Shown here: piece after piece, positions 25,801-35,760 of the stretch
Position numbering within the stretch: the stretch's first letter is position 1
How the letters are laid out: every line of letters begins with the position of its first letter
Assembly (NCBI GenBank): GCA_034190875.2
Contig: CM067343.1
Coordinates: 21,369,423-21,433,422 of the forward strand
Length of the DNA: 64,000 bases
Reading direction: 5' to 3'
Origin: Urechis unicinctus
Taxonomy: Eukaryota; Annelida; Polychaeta; Xenopneusta; Urechidae
The notes under the pieces: model-generated
Told to the model about the DNA's origin: nothing
What the model saw: the letters and a program-made list of their open reading frames with translations, nothing else
Databases searched by the model: none
Program-made: the position numbers and the translations under genes

Positions 25801-27565
25801 ATATAGCGTTACAAAGTATCTCTTCTCAAACTACAAAAGACTGTTCCGTAAACCAATATCACCCTCGCTGCTGCATTGGTTCGTACTGCAGTATTTGATT
25901 ACGTGCACTCAACATTCACTATAAAGGCCTAGACATCAGATATTACTACACACATCAACGGATATCTGAGGGCATATCATATACATTCGATTTATGTCAA
26001 ATTGTTCTTCTATATGTGTACCATTATTGTTAAAACAGTACGGGTGTGTTTAGCGTAGAAAATCCAGAAAGGTTGCAAAGTTTTGTTAAGTGCTCAATCA
26101 GGTATTCTATTTAATAGCACTAATCATATGTTTGCAACGTTTACGACACATCGTAATTGCTTGACATTTGCCAACTAAAGTAAAGCGAGATGAAGAGCGT
26201 GTTGTAACATTTACACAAGCGCCAGTGAAGATTATCCGGAATGTACATGTTGATGTGAACTGCTACTGCCCGATGCATGCCTCTTAATAGAGAATGGCGG
26301 GGTAATGCAACCTGCGAACAGTTTATGAGATGGATTTTGTTACAGTTGACCGTTGCATGATAGGCTGATCCGATATGATTATGAACCGTGATCGTTAATA
26401 ACATGATGCAAACTATTTTCAACTCAATCATATATTTCCGTGATGCACCGTCTTACGTAAAAGTCAGAGCTTAACCATCAATAGATAAAGCATCCAGCCC
26501 ACACAAAAGCAATTCTTAATAAGTGCTGCTGGACTTATAATCCTTACATTAACCTTCCAATGTGCACGATGGGTTAAACCAATCCTGGAAATTACAACGA
26601 ACGTATGTGTGCTTTAAATTCAGCAATTTTTACATTCATTACCTGCTTCCACGTGACTGTCGGTAATGAACTGCATTAGAAGTGGAAAGTACAGAAACTG
26701 TGATCGGTAATTGTGACATTTCGTTAGAAGAACACAATTTAACGCAGCAAAGCCATGTTGCTTTGATGTGGTAGCTTTGCAAACGATAGTGTCATTTTAA
26801 AGATACATAAATTCGGCTTATCTGTTATCACTATTTTACGAGGCAATACCTGAAAGTTTTCATATAATCAAATCACACCAGCCTGCTGTTTGTATTACAT
26901 TTATGCCTCAAAAATGATTCGCAGATTTGGACTGTTTTTTTATATAATATATAATAACTTTGAATGCAAACAACATATGTTGTAAACATGTCTTTTGTAG
27001 TTTACGTGGGCTTACATAAATAATCACCCTTCTTGTAATTATCCTACGTATCATGTCAGAATGCTCGTAATGCTGGCAATTTGGTCAGACTATCAGTACT
27101 AATGCAAGAGACGAACCGAGCAGGTAGTTTATGGGTAGTTGAATGTATGTTTGATGTATGCAACCCATTGTGTTGTCTATCGAGTATATGGTGTCAACTG
27201 TACGCATTAAGTTAAGCATCGATTCCGTTACAGCATGATGAAGATTGTTGATTAAACGAAAACATAGCACGCGAAAAAGCCAATGATTGTTATACAAAGT
27301 GTGACATAATTATTACTCACAGCATGTATACGATTTTTAGTCTTCTCAGTTTTGCACAGCGCCCAAGAGGAAGATAGGGTTATGCATTTTGACATGTCAA
27401 AAGGGGAACAGGCAAGATTGTCAGCTTACTCGGGGTATTTGCATTATTTACGCGCCCCAATTCAATGGGACTTCAGCGATAACAAGATGAGGCATTGGGT
27501 CTCGTTTTGCAACACATCATGCAAGCACCCCAATCGAGCATGGTTCCAACTCCTTAGCGATGATA
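19831..27565. other. Long unassigned non-coding stretch
   Basis: About 7.7 kb with no gene I can support. The reading frames are at most 100 residues, without recognised motifs, and point in all directions. The stretch near 20735-20830 resembles 10070-10180 (epsilon). The sequence immediately left of 27566 (about 27526-27565) matches 56226-56266, so the alpha block homology extends slightly into its right edge. No microsatellite longer than about 20 bp was noted. Confidence 0.5.
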
Positions 27566-30193
27566 TTTTATGAACCCCATAGATTGCGTTATGACGGTAT
27601 TTCACTGTATCAGCAAATACGCTCGTTCAAAACGGGTAAGTGGGTGGAGGAGTGGGAGAGAGTCAAATTGCTGGTCACATTTTAAAATGCAGAACGAATA
27701 AACTGACCGTACTACTTATGTTACCGATAAAAAGCTTTGATGAAGATATTTCTGGACTGTCCACTGCATTAGCAAATTGACATGGCATGTCCTGATAACC
27801 TTTCCTAGCTTTATGTACTTCTGGATACACCGATGCATTAGCGTCATGTAGAATCAGTTGCGAGGGCTGGTGGGAACTACTGTAGAAATGAAGCGCTAGA
27901 CTTGTTCGGACGCCGTGAGGTGCAACTAATGTCACGAGGCGTCAAGCTCTTGTGAATAAATAAACGTCAATAGCAGGATGAATTATGCTTTATCTCTACG
28001 ACCATCTCTCACTATCGGTCGTTTTTGTCTTTATATGACCGATGACTTTATTATGTTGAATTGAGAGGAGAGCAGTTTCCGTATTTTATTACCATCTTTA
28101 TGCATCAACTGTTCAATTTGTCGGGAAAATACATAATTTGACTGGCCCCGGTTTGATATATTTGGCTTGTCTTATGGAGGTTTTCGTTATGTATTCATAT
28201 TTAACATTGACGACCCGTTTGATCAATCATATGATGTCTTGACTAGGTTTGCAAGGATTCCATCAGTGTCGGTGTGCATATTTTGACATGCAGGATATCT
28301 TAGAGTATGATGGTTTTATGCAATGCCCTTCTGTGACAATGAATCGGTATGATGCACTTTACTACACCTTCGCTTAAAAAGAAATCAATAAACAACAAAG
28401 TTTATAGATTCCTATTAGCCATCGCTTCGACCAAACGGGCCATGCTCTGTGACAAGTGTGTCTGTATTAACTGATTCTACAGAATATCAAGGTATTATAC
28501 ATTAAACAATATCCATTACGCTCCTTGCCAGCTGCCACAGGACCCTACAAGACGATGTCATTTCTCTTTTTCAGCGCGGATATGACATGTTTTGGGGGCT
28601 TAAAATGCTACAGCCTCAGTAGTACGGTCAATAAGTACGTATAATATAATTGGAGTTGTAGTTTAATGCTAACCGGCATTGTCCGCCACTGTATGCTTTT
28701 TACTATATGTGGGCATACTTCGAACTCATCGCGCTGTTTGTGCACTGAAGCCGCAACATTGAACAGTGCTTATATGACTCACACTTTACCATAACAGGGA
28801 AATAAATCATGAAATACAGGAAGCCATTGCTGATTGTAAGCAATCCTCAAGTGTTTGAAAACCGTTGCTTCGTAACTATATGTACGCATCTAGCATTGGG
28901 TGTTGGGGAGATGAGATTAACGCTGTTTACTCCTTTGATTCTAGGATACCCCACGCTCTCTGCAAGTAGTCGATATGAATCGATGTTTGTCACATAGCAC
29001 ATGTTGAGTTTAGTGTTGTGATGAACCAAGCAGGCGTACTCATCGGTATTTACAGCAGCACAACCAACGACAGATGTAAGGATTACTTAAATGAAATTCA
29101 GTAAGTGCAGCTATTGTTCTATAACACTGCCTTTATTGTTTGTGTCCCTCTATAATGGTGTACGTAAACGTATCGGCATCGGCCTGCACTCATTGATACT
29201 GTAAACACGATGCATATTTATGGAATATCCACAAAGTAGCAGCCTTTGAAATGCAGCTTCGCCATGATTCCATTTTATGTGTATGCTGCCACCGACACCC
29301 CAGTACTCGTATATAACCCATAATGCATGGAGGATACATATACGCAGATCACCGTGGAAGCCTCATCTGTAAAAGGCAAACTATAGTCGGTTGATCAAAA
29401 TCGTCAATATCACAATTTCAAGCTTGCGTCAGTATGGTAATATTCACATTGAATCTTAGTCGACCCAACAACAATAACATTCCATGCTCGAAAAGGCATT
29501 TGATTGATATATTGTAAGATGTGCGTCTCCCCGTTAAATGTCAGCTTCCACTCGGTTCCATATATCTCTATATTCGATACTATTGCATTAGCTGAGGTAG
29601 CACTGGCTTCAATAAATAGAGGAAATTTTCAGTCAAATTGCGACACTTCCCTGCTGCAGATTATGTACAATTTAAATCAAATGACGAAATTTCGTTTGAC
29701 AACGTATTCACTGCCTTATTACCATACCTGACCACTCTATGTTTTTGCCTTTAAAACAGTACTCACCCGCACCAATGCTAGTATCTGTCACATATTTTAT
29801 GCAATAACATAGACCCCATCTTTGATTTAGCCTGATGCTGACTCAAGACCACGTAAGTACCCGTCCGCATGGCGGCGTCCTATCCTAATCTAATGGCTTC
29901 ATGCAGTCTTTTGGATTCGTGTTTCATTGCTGCTTTCGCCGTAGAAAGATTTCTTTATGGACCATAATGTTATTCGATAGCATTGGTCATAAATACATGT
30001 CGTCCGCTTACTTCCCTTATATGAGCGGTTGAAAACGTATCTTTATTGTTATATATTTTGTAATCCCCTTCATGAAACATGTTGACTATGCATTAATGGA
30101 CGTACACAGTTTAGATTTGTCGATGCCGTAATTTGTGTTGTATTTAAAGAGCATTTTTAATGCGCAATAAAAAAAGTTACATTTGTGACCCTG

Positions 30194-30194
30194 T

Positions 30195-30228
<34 letters not shown>

Positions 30229-30247
30229 ACACGCACACGCACACACA
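30194..30247. repeat. (CA)n microsatellite
   Basis: An alternating ac run with a few interruptions (aaac, gcac), directly followed by an AT-rich array. It is absent from the equivalent place in alpha copies 1 and 3, so it arose or expanded in copy 2 only. Confidence 0.95.
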
Positions 30248-30270
30248 AATACAGACACCAACAAACACAT

Positions 30271-30467
30271 ATCGATATATATGTAAATATATTTACAGAT
30301 ATATGTATATAACTAAACATATAAATATATACATATATCAACATATATGTACACATATATATATACATATATATGTATATATATAAATATAAATAGGTAT
30401 ATATATACATATATATATACATATTTATATAAATCAATATTTATATATATGTATATATATATATGTA

Positions 30468-30505
<38 letters not shown>

Positions 30506-30535
30506 TATATACATATAAATTTATATATAATGATT
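30271..30535. repeat. (TA)n/(TATACA)n microsatellite
   Basis: An imperfect alternating ta array with recurring tatatg and tataca variants. It gives long Ile-Tyr frames on both strands (30177-30437, 30347-30538) that are artefacts of the repeat. Confidence 0.95.
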
Positions 30536-31328
30536 TAAATATTGCATTAATCATGCACAAAAGTATCATAATGACGGAGCACAACCCCTAGAGAGAGTAA
30601 TATGACATTAACCAAGCACACCAATGGAGTTTTATACGATCGACATGAATTCACACTGCCGCCGTCATTTCCAGGGGATTTGATGGGTTGCTGTCGTTTG
30701 TCTTGGTCATTATTACAGAGCCTTTAAGAACCCACACAATTATAAGAATAGCAGGAAGTATACAGTGTCATTGCTTTCTCACAAAGGAATGGGATAAACC
30801 TTTGCCCACCCTCACTATGTATGAGATAGTTTTACCGTCTCATCCAACTATAGCATTGATATATTGCCTAATCAGAACCGTCCCTATCTGTCCATCGGAA
30901 CACTTCGTAGGAAGGCGGTTACTAAGTATGCCTTGTTCATGTAATGTTTAAGTGACTTTTTTACAGCGGTCCAGCTTGGCAGACGGCAGAGCGATATGGC
31001 CATATAGTGACAGTAACCGGTTGTAATCACAGTGCATTGTAATCTAGGAAGCGCGGTTCGTGTATATAGGTGCCACTGCTTGTATCATGTTTCTTTCGTG
31101 GCAAATGGCGAGACAATCACCGGATAAACCTGGGAACTAATTCTAAGTTTAATGTGTGGGATTTTATTTGCTGCCTACAGAGACACATAAATCCTACCTG
31201 GAATACTATGAAAGGTGCCGGATCATATCTGTGATGTTTGTTCTGATTGAAACAGGAGAGTATTCGTGGGCTTAATCAGTAAGTTCCTTCGAAGGCTACG
31301 AGTGCAGCTGACGAGCTGTTGAACGACA

Positions 31329-32118
31329 CCCAATAATTGAACTGATGTTCGATTTTGATTTCTTGCTATGAATACAATGCCTTTGCAGATACATAAAACA
31401 TCTTCCCCGTGAGACCTTCCCGTACGCGTTACCACCTGCATTATTGAATGCAATGCAATGTTACCTGTCTGCACCGTTGACCTCGCAGGTTATGATCCTT
31501 GCCAGAATGTCAACATTTAATCTTGCACCATTCCCCTGCATCACTGGCCTATTGGATTGTTCTTCTCATCGACAAAGTTGTTGTCATTCATTGATTGCAA
31601 ATCTTATTGACGTCAATGAGGGTGTAATAACAATGAGTAGTGAGGTAATGTGCCGTTGAACCACAGGAGGCGTAGGTAGTTTGCCGTTGAATCAAATGAA
31701 CACATCTCGGTTCTTCCCACAACAACTTGTTGGTTGAGAAGTACATATCAAATGTACTTGCTGATATTTTTCGAGAGGTTTGCGGTTCACTTATTAAGCA
31801 TCATGCAGGCTGTAGCGCAATGTTCACAGTAGCCCCGCTTCAAGAAAGAAGTGATGTCGTTTCTACCGATGCGATATATATACCTGCACAAAAGAGTAGA
31901 CCCTTACAAATATGAATGCCATAGTTTTACATTTGTTTTCCTTCGACCTGAAGTGATTAAAGCTGCAGATCTTGGATGCAGTTGCGAGAGGCTGTCAGTT
32001 TCAATGTGACATCTACAATGGTACTGGGTAATCGAGGGTGCTGTCCAATCGCATGTTTGAAGCCATGTCTCGATAACATAGGGCCAGGTACTTTTTTCAT
32101 TTGAACGCCTAGAAAACA
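31329..32118. other. Insertion of about 790 bp relative to alpha copies 1 and 3
   Basis: The left flank (ending gaacgacacc) and right flank (starting ttcccttatcatg) are adjacent in copy 1 (about 3215-3240) and copy 3 (about 59461-59490), apart from ~20 bases. The intervening 790 bp has no counterpart there. I see no inverted termini, poly-A tail or clear target duplication. The short frames 31444-31659 and 31727-31915 have no recognised motif. It could be a non-autonomous element or ancestral sequence lost elsewhere. Confidence 0.6.
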
Positions 32119-32275
32119 AATTTCCCTTATCATGTGAGATAGTGCCGTGGTTAGTGCTCGTCTGAGATGCTATATATGTGATTAGTGCTGGTCGTCAAAT
32201 TGTGCTAGGAGTTGAAGATGAACTCGTTAGTGATGAATCAACAAGACAACACAGTGGTAGGTCGAAAGGAGGTCA
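32119..32275 (+). repeat. Alpha block, copy 2, distal fragment
   Basis: This matches about 3230-3310 and 59485-59565 but carries an extra ~60 bp around 32146-32205. After 32275 the similarity to the alpha block fades. Confidence 0.6.
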
Positions 32276-32369
32276 AAATGATTTATTCGTTGAATATTAT
32301 GAGGGTACGCCGCAAAGCACGCAATTGCAGAGATCCTTCTGTAACTGAAATTGAGGTATCAGATCGAAA

Positions 32370-32516
32370 ATAGAAAAACTAAACTAAACCCATTTTCCTA
32401 TTTGGTTTTTCGGTTAATGAAATCTAATATCGGGAAACGAAAATGGAATGAATACCTATTTTCTATATGTGTTTGCAAAATAATAACACAGAAAATGGGT
32501 TGCTTACCCATTTTCT
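32370..32516. repeat. Cluster of short inverted repeats (hairpin)
   Basis: An 11-bp perfect stem agaaaatgggt / acccattttct at 32490-32500 and 32506-32516 encloses a 5-base loop. The same cccatttt and tattttctat words recur at about 32388-32400 and 32455-32465. The arrangement resembles a small foldback remnant. Its boundaries and family are unknown. Confidence 0.7.
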
Positions 32517-32539
32517 ATTTGCATTTGTGAAATTGAAAA

Positions 32540-33180
32540 ACGATTTAAATCATAGTCTTGTTCATACCAAGAGCATAAATAAGTTCAGCGCTCTCAGCCT
32601 TTTATTACAAATTGGTTATATGCTACTTGCCCGCATCATCCGCAAACTTCTTATATCCTGATGAAAATACGTGTAAGCCCAATAACATTGCATGATAATT
32701 AAACAAGACAAAGAGCTGAAGGTTATTTATTTAGAAAGACCCTTTAAATCTACATCTGTCGCTTATCTTGCGGGACAAAGTATTTTTGATACTTACATTT
32801 ATCACTTTAATGTATTTTATGTTATAGTAACCCATTACAAGAAATGACATAATTGAAGTATAAAGCACATAATATGTGGATAGGGGCATATTAGTGAGGG
32901 ATAGGGGTGCACGTATGCAAGTGAACGCTAGGGGTGCCAGTGTTGTCGTAAACTCCACATCATTCACATAGCTTATTGATGGACAAGCTCCTACAGTTAC
33001 AAATATATGGAGGTCACGAATAATGCACAGGTCAAATTACTATCAATACCCTTTTTAACGTAGCTGCGTTCTAAGTTGTGAGTGTGGGCACGATATATGA
33101 TACTCATAGTTTTAAGCCGTCTTCTAATGATATATAAGACATGATGTGCAGTCAAAATATCCACATTGTAGCGAAGCTAT
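32540..33180 (+). repeat. Delta block, distal part (older copy)
   Basis: This aligns with about 5695-6419, including near-identical stretches at 32860-32900 (6090-6125) and 32975-33045 (6210-6280). Identity is about 85-88% by eye. The proximal 2.4 kb of the delta block, present in copies 1 and 3, is absent here. No gene is recognised. Confidence 0.75.
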
Positions 33181-34024
33181 TGGATTGTACTTTGCTCACT
33201 ATCTGTGATATGTATCCGCGGCCATCATGCATTGCACCTGCTACTTAGCTACTAATATAGGCACAAATGAAACCACTGTCACGCACCAGCCTAACTCATG
33301 GCAAGCTGCTTCTGGGTTGATTCGGACAATTGGTTTCATTACGTATGTAACCAGTTTTCATGTCTCAGTAAAATGTCCTCATTACTTTCTCAGAAGTGCA
33401 ACAATCCAAGCTTCCTGCGTCATTGTCTTACTAATCGGAATCTGTTATGGTAATTTTCTTTACTATAAGGAAATAGATATGTTGCTAATGGATGCAATTT
33501 CAAGGTGAATGATGGTGTAAAATTGTGGAAGATGTCAATATTCAAGACTGAAACAAGGATTCTTCGCAGTTTGTCATTGTTGCAGGCAAACCCACAAACG
33601 ATAATCTGTTGAGTTACAAATCTTCACAACGAATCCGTCGAACTCATCGATGATGATACTTGTACATAGCTGGATTATAGCGGCAATATATCCTTACCAT
33701 GTCGCAAACGAAATCAATGACTGTAACCATGTTTTTGTCTGCCGTGTAATGACTTCAGTGAGATATTCCTGTGCCACCTCACCATGCAGTCACTGACCTG
33801 AGGTAGGCAGGTTAATAGTCCACGCGGGCATTCAGTCGATTCATTTCATGATGTGCTCATGGCAACAGAAACTAATTTATATGCGTCATTGCAAATGCCA
33901 TGATCCTGATTACCACCAAAAGCCTGCCAACATCGTGTCGTTCATCACGTTAGGCATCACTGAACCATTGGACTGAGCACGCCGACATTGAACATGAGGA
34001 ATGTGACTTATTGATTTTTGTATG
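33181..34024 (+). repeat. Beta block, copy 3, left part
   Basis: This matches 6420-7247 at about 85-88% by eye. It ends at the 5-bp target-site copy next to a DNA transposon and resumes at 35030. No gene is recognised. Confidence 0.8.
34020..34024. other. Target-site duplication, left copy (gtatg)
   Basis: Five bases gtatg precede the left inverted terminus, and gtgtg (35030-35034) follows the right one. In the uninterrupted beta copy 1 the same place reads gggtg (about 7246-7250), once only. The left flank aligns base for base with copy 1 up to here and the right flank restarts at the same five bases, which is the pattern left by a 5-bp staggered insertion. Confidence 0.75.
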
Positions 34025-34330
34025 AGTAGTAGAGGTAAGAAGAAAGCAAACCAAGACATAGTTTCTGGGGCAGTAGGCCAACGAGAGGCCAAGAGACAAT
34101 ACCAGATAGGGGCCCGCAGATACACCCGCATCCGAAATGAAGAAGAGACGTACACCCCCCAACAAACCAAGAAGTACTTCGCACACAACCGGGAGCTCCC
34201 CTACAACCTAGTGGAAGGAATCCAAACCGGCAAGATAGGAGAAAGAGAAGCCCGAAGGATCTACCGCATACCTATCGAAAACCTACGCCAAAATCCGCCA
34301 AGGCGAGGTCGAAAAAGTGGACCGCAATGA
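34022..34330 (+). CDS. Small basic protein with two tandem HTH-like segments (transposon-encoded)
   Basis: This 102-residue frame opens within 3 bases of the transposon's left end; its ATG lies in the duplicated target site, so the native start may differ. Residues 1-10 are Lys/Arg-rich. Residues 12-33 and 65-88 are two related segments sharing the pattern G-x-V/I-G-x-REA-x-R-x-Y-x-I. This resembles the psq-type helix-turn-helix (a DNA-binding fold found in transposases and insect regulators). A short RGRK motif (residues 95-98) could act as an AT-hook. It would then bind the element's DNA. It ends at a TGA. The same frame stays open for 115 further codons to about 34678, and another frame (34317-34655) overlaps it. 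The true protein may therefore be longer and broken. The HTH assignment is by eye. Confidence 0.5.
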   Translation: MSSRGKKKANQDIVSGAVGQREAKRQYQIGARRYTRIRNEEETYTPQQTKKYFAHNRELPYNLVEGIQTGKIGEREARRIYRIPIENLRQNPPRRGRKSGPQ

Positions 34331-34678
34331 CGAGGTAGACCAATCTTGGCACGACCAGGCCCACAAATACACCCCCCAATTGTTTATGTACCAGGAAGAG
34401 TGCGATATTCTCTCCTCTATCCGAGGTACCACCGTTGTGCACCTTGTCGATTTCCCCCGCCAGGTCCGCAAGCTATACCAACTGATTTTCCACCACGCCT
34501 TTTGCAGGAGGTACATAAAAGACATAGTAGAGATCTCCACGACAAACAACAGAACGGGTATGCTATCTTTGATAGTGCGTTCTTTGCAGGCATTGTTTTC
34601 CATAGAGATCCCACTTGTTCAAAAGGGCGGTCCCTCGACGCAAGGGTGGGCGTAAAGAATGGGTATGGGGTCTAGAGT
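34331..34678 (+). pseudogene. Possible broken continuation of the transposon protein
   Basis: After the TGA at 34328-34330 the same frame continues without a stop to about 34678. It is Pro- and Arg-rich at first, then a more ordinary stretch (about 34500-34620). A frame shifted by one base (34317-34655) has a more typical mix of acidic and hydrophobic residues. A frameshift near 34310 combined with loss of the native stop would explain both. I recognise no DDE motif in either. Which frame was the original cannot be settled from one copy. Confidence 0.3.
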
Positions 34679-34794
34679 GGCCTAGGGAGACCGATGTTTG
34701 CCGCCTGGGGCTGGACAAACTTAGTCAGTTGGAAATATGGTTGCTGGTTGGTTGGGGGTATACGTGTACGACAGACCCCGAAAAGAATAGTCGA

Positions 34795-34950
34795 AGTGGA
34801 TAAATAATGCTCTGAAGTGGGAGGGGGGATTCCTTACCTTTGGTAGGTGGGTTTCCAGTTGGAGGTGTACAATTGGTTATATAGTGCACAGAATTAATCG
34901 AAGTGGGTAAATAATGCTCTAAAGTGGGTATATAATGCTCTGAAGTGGGT
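34795..34950 (+). repeat. Subterminal direct repeats in the DNA transposon
   Basis: A 22-base unit (core ataatgctctgaagtggg) occurs at about 34803, 34909 and 34932; the last two are in tandem. Short repeats inside the ends of DNA transposons often serve as transposase binding sites, which is an inference here. Confidence 0.75.
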
Positions 34951-35029
34951 GGAATTCATTAGCATTGGTGGGTGAGGTGATCTCAATATTGTCCCCCGCT
35001 TGGCCAAAACCACAATTACCTATACTACT

Positions 35030-35034
35030 GTGTG
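35030..35034. other. Target-site duplication, right copy (gtgtg)
   Basis: This is the partner of 34020-34024, directly after the right inverted terminus, with one mismatch to the left copy. Confidence 0.75.
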
Positions 35035-35760
35035 CGATTACAACGGCGCGTGTGTGCTATAGAAGCAAGTGTGTTAGGCTGCGGCGACCCAATGACACCG
35101 AAGCATACTAATGGAAAAGCGATGAAGTGGTTCAAATTGTATTTCTACTATATCCCATATGACAGCACATACAGAAGTAGCGATGTCATTTCCACAGAAT
35201 ACGTCCCGTGTTTTGCTGACATACATTTCATTACACCTCGATATATTTGCTCAGGGATAGTGCCTGCCATCTTCTATTCAGAGCTAATAGGGTGTCATAG
35301 CATAGAGGCGGTAATCAAATAAATACGGGTTGTTATTGACATCAGCACATATTGTAAATGTATGCTGTCCATCTGCTAATTATGTGAAACGCTATTAATT
35401 TTGAATCATAGAGTGTAGCAGAAGGATCTTGACGGCAGAGCTAGACAGCGCCCTGGCGTATCCATGTTAAGAGTGCCAAGGTTTATTTGATGTAGGTTGT
35501 ATGGGTAAGCAAGTAAGACAGATAATACGATCTCCCCTGACCATATATGATTTGCCACATTGCCGATAAGATGTATGATGTATGGGTAGTAAGAAATGCA
35601 GAAAATACTATTTCAAAACCAACTGACCATATTTGTTTTGACACACTGCTACCGGTGATTGTTCGGATATCATCTCTGGCGCCTCTGCGCTTCCCCGTTC
35701 TGCATGCTCAGCGCTGCATGGTTACTGTCCACAATGAAGGCGTACAGCAAGTCTGACCGA
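35035..35760 (+). repeat. Beta block, copy 3, right part
   Basis: 35035-35460 matches 7250-7670, and 35450-35730 matches 9730-9950 and 19265-19500. This resumes exactly where the left part stopped, which defines the transposon boundary. No gene is recognised. Confidence 0.75.

Larger units (their letters stand above)
27566..31328 (+). repeat. Alpha block, copy 2 (older copy)
   Basis: This aligns in order with 106-3260 and with 56268-59460, with many small indels and about 80% identity by eye. Anchors are 27832-27890 with 300-355, 28655-28760 with 873-960, 29268-29335 with 1355-1425, 29910-29945 with 2130-2165, and 31280-31328 with 3170-3215. It carries an extra microsatellite (30194-30535) at the place equivalent to about 2475-2510 of copy 1. 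No gene is recognised. Confidence 0.8.
34025..35029 (+). mobile_element. DNA transposon, 1005 bp, with inverted ends
   Basis: The left end reads agtagtagaggtaa (34025-34038). The right end is ttacctatactact (35016-35029), whose reverse complement differs at one of 14 positions. The ends abut a 5-bp target duplication (gtatg / gtgtg). Beta copies 1 (about 7243), 2 (about 9238) and 4 (about 39338) lack the insert and act as empty sites. The left ~650 bp is visibly richer in G and C than its surroundings and carries a reading frame for an HTH-like basic protein. The right ~250 bp holds three short direct repeats. No transposase catalytic domain is recognised, so it is probably non-autonomous or decayed. 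A 5-bp duplication with these ends does not let me name a superfamily. Confidence 0.8.
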
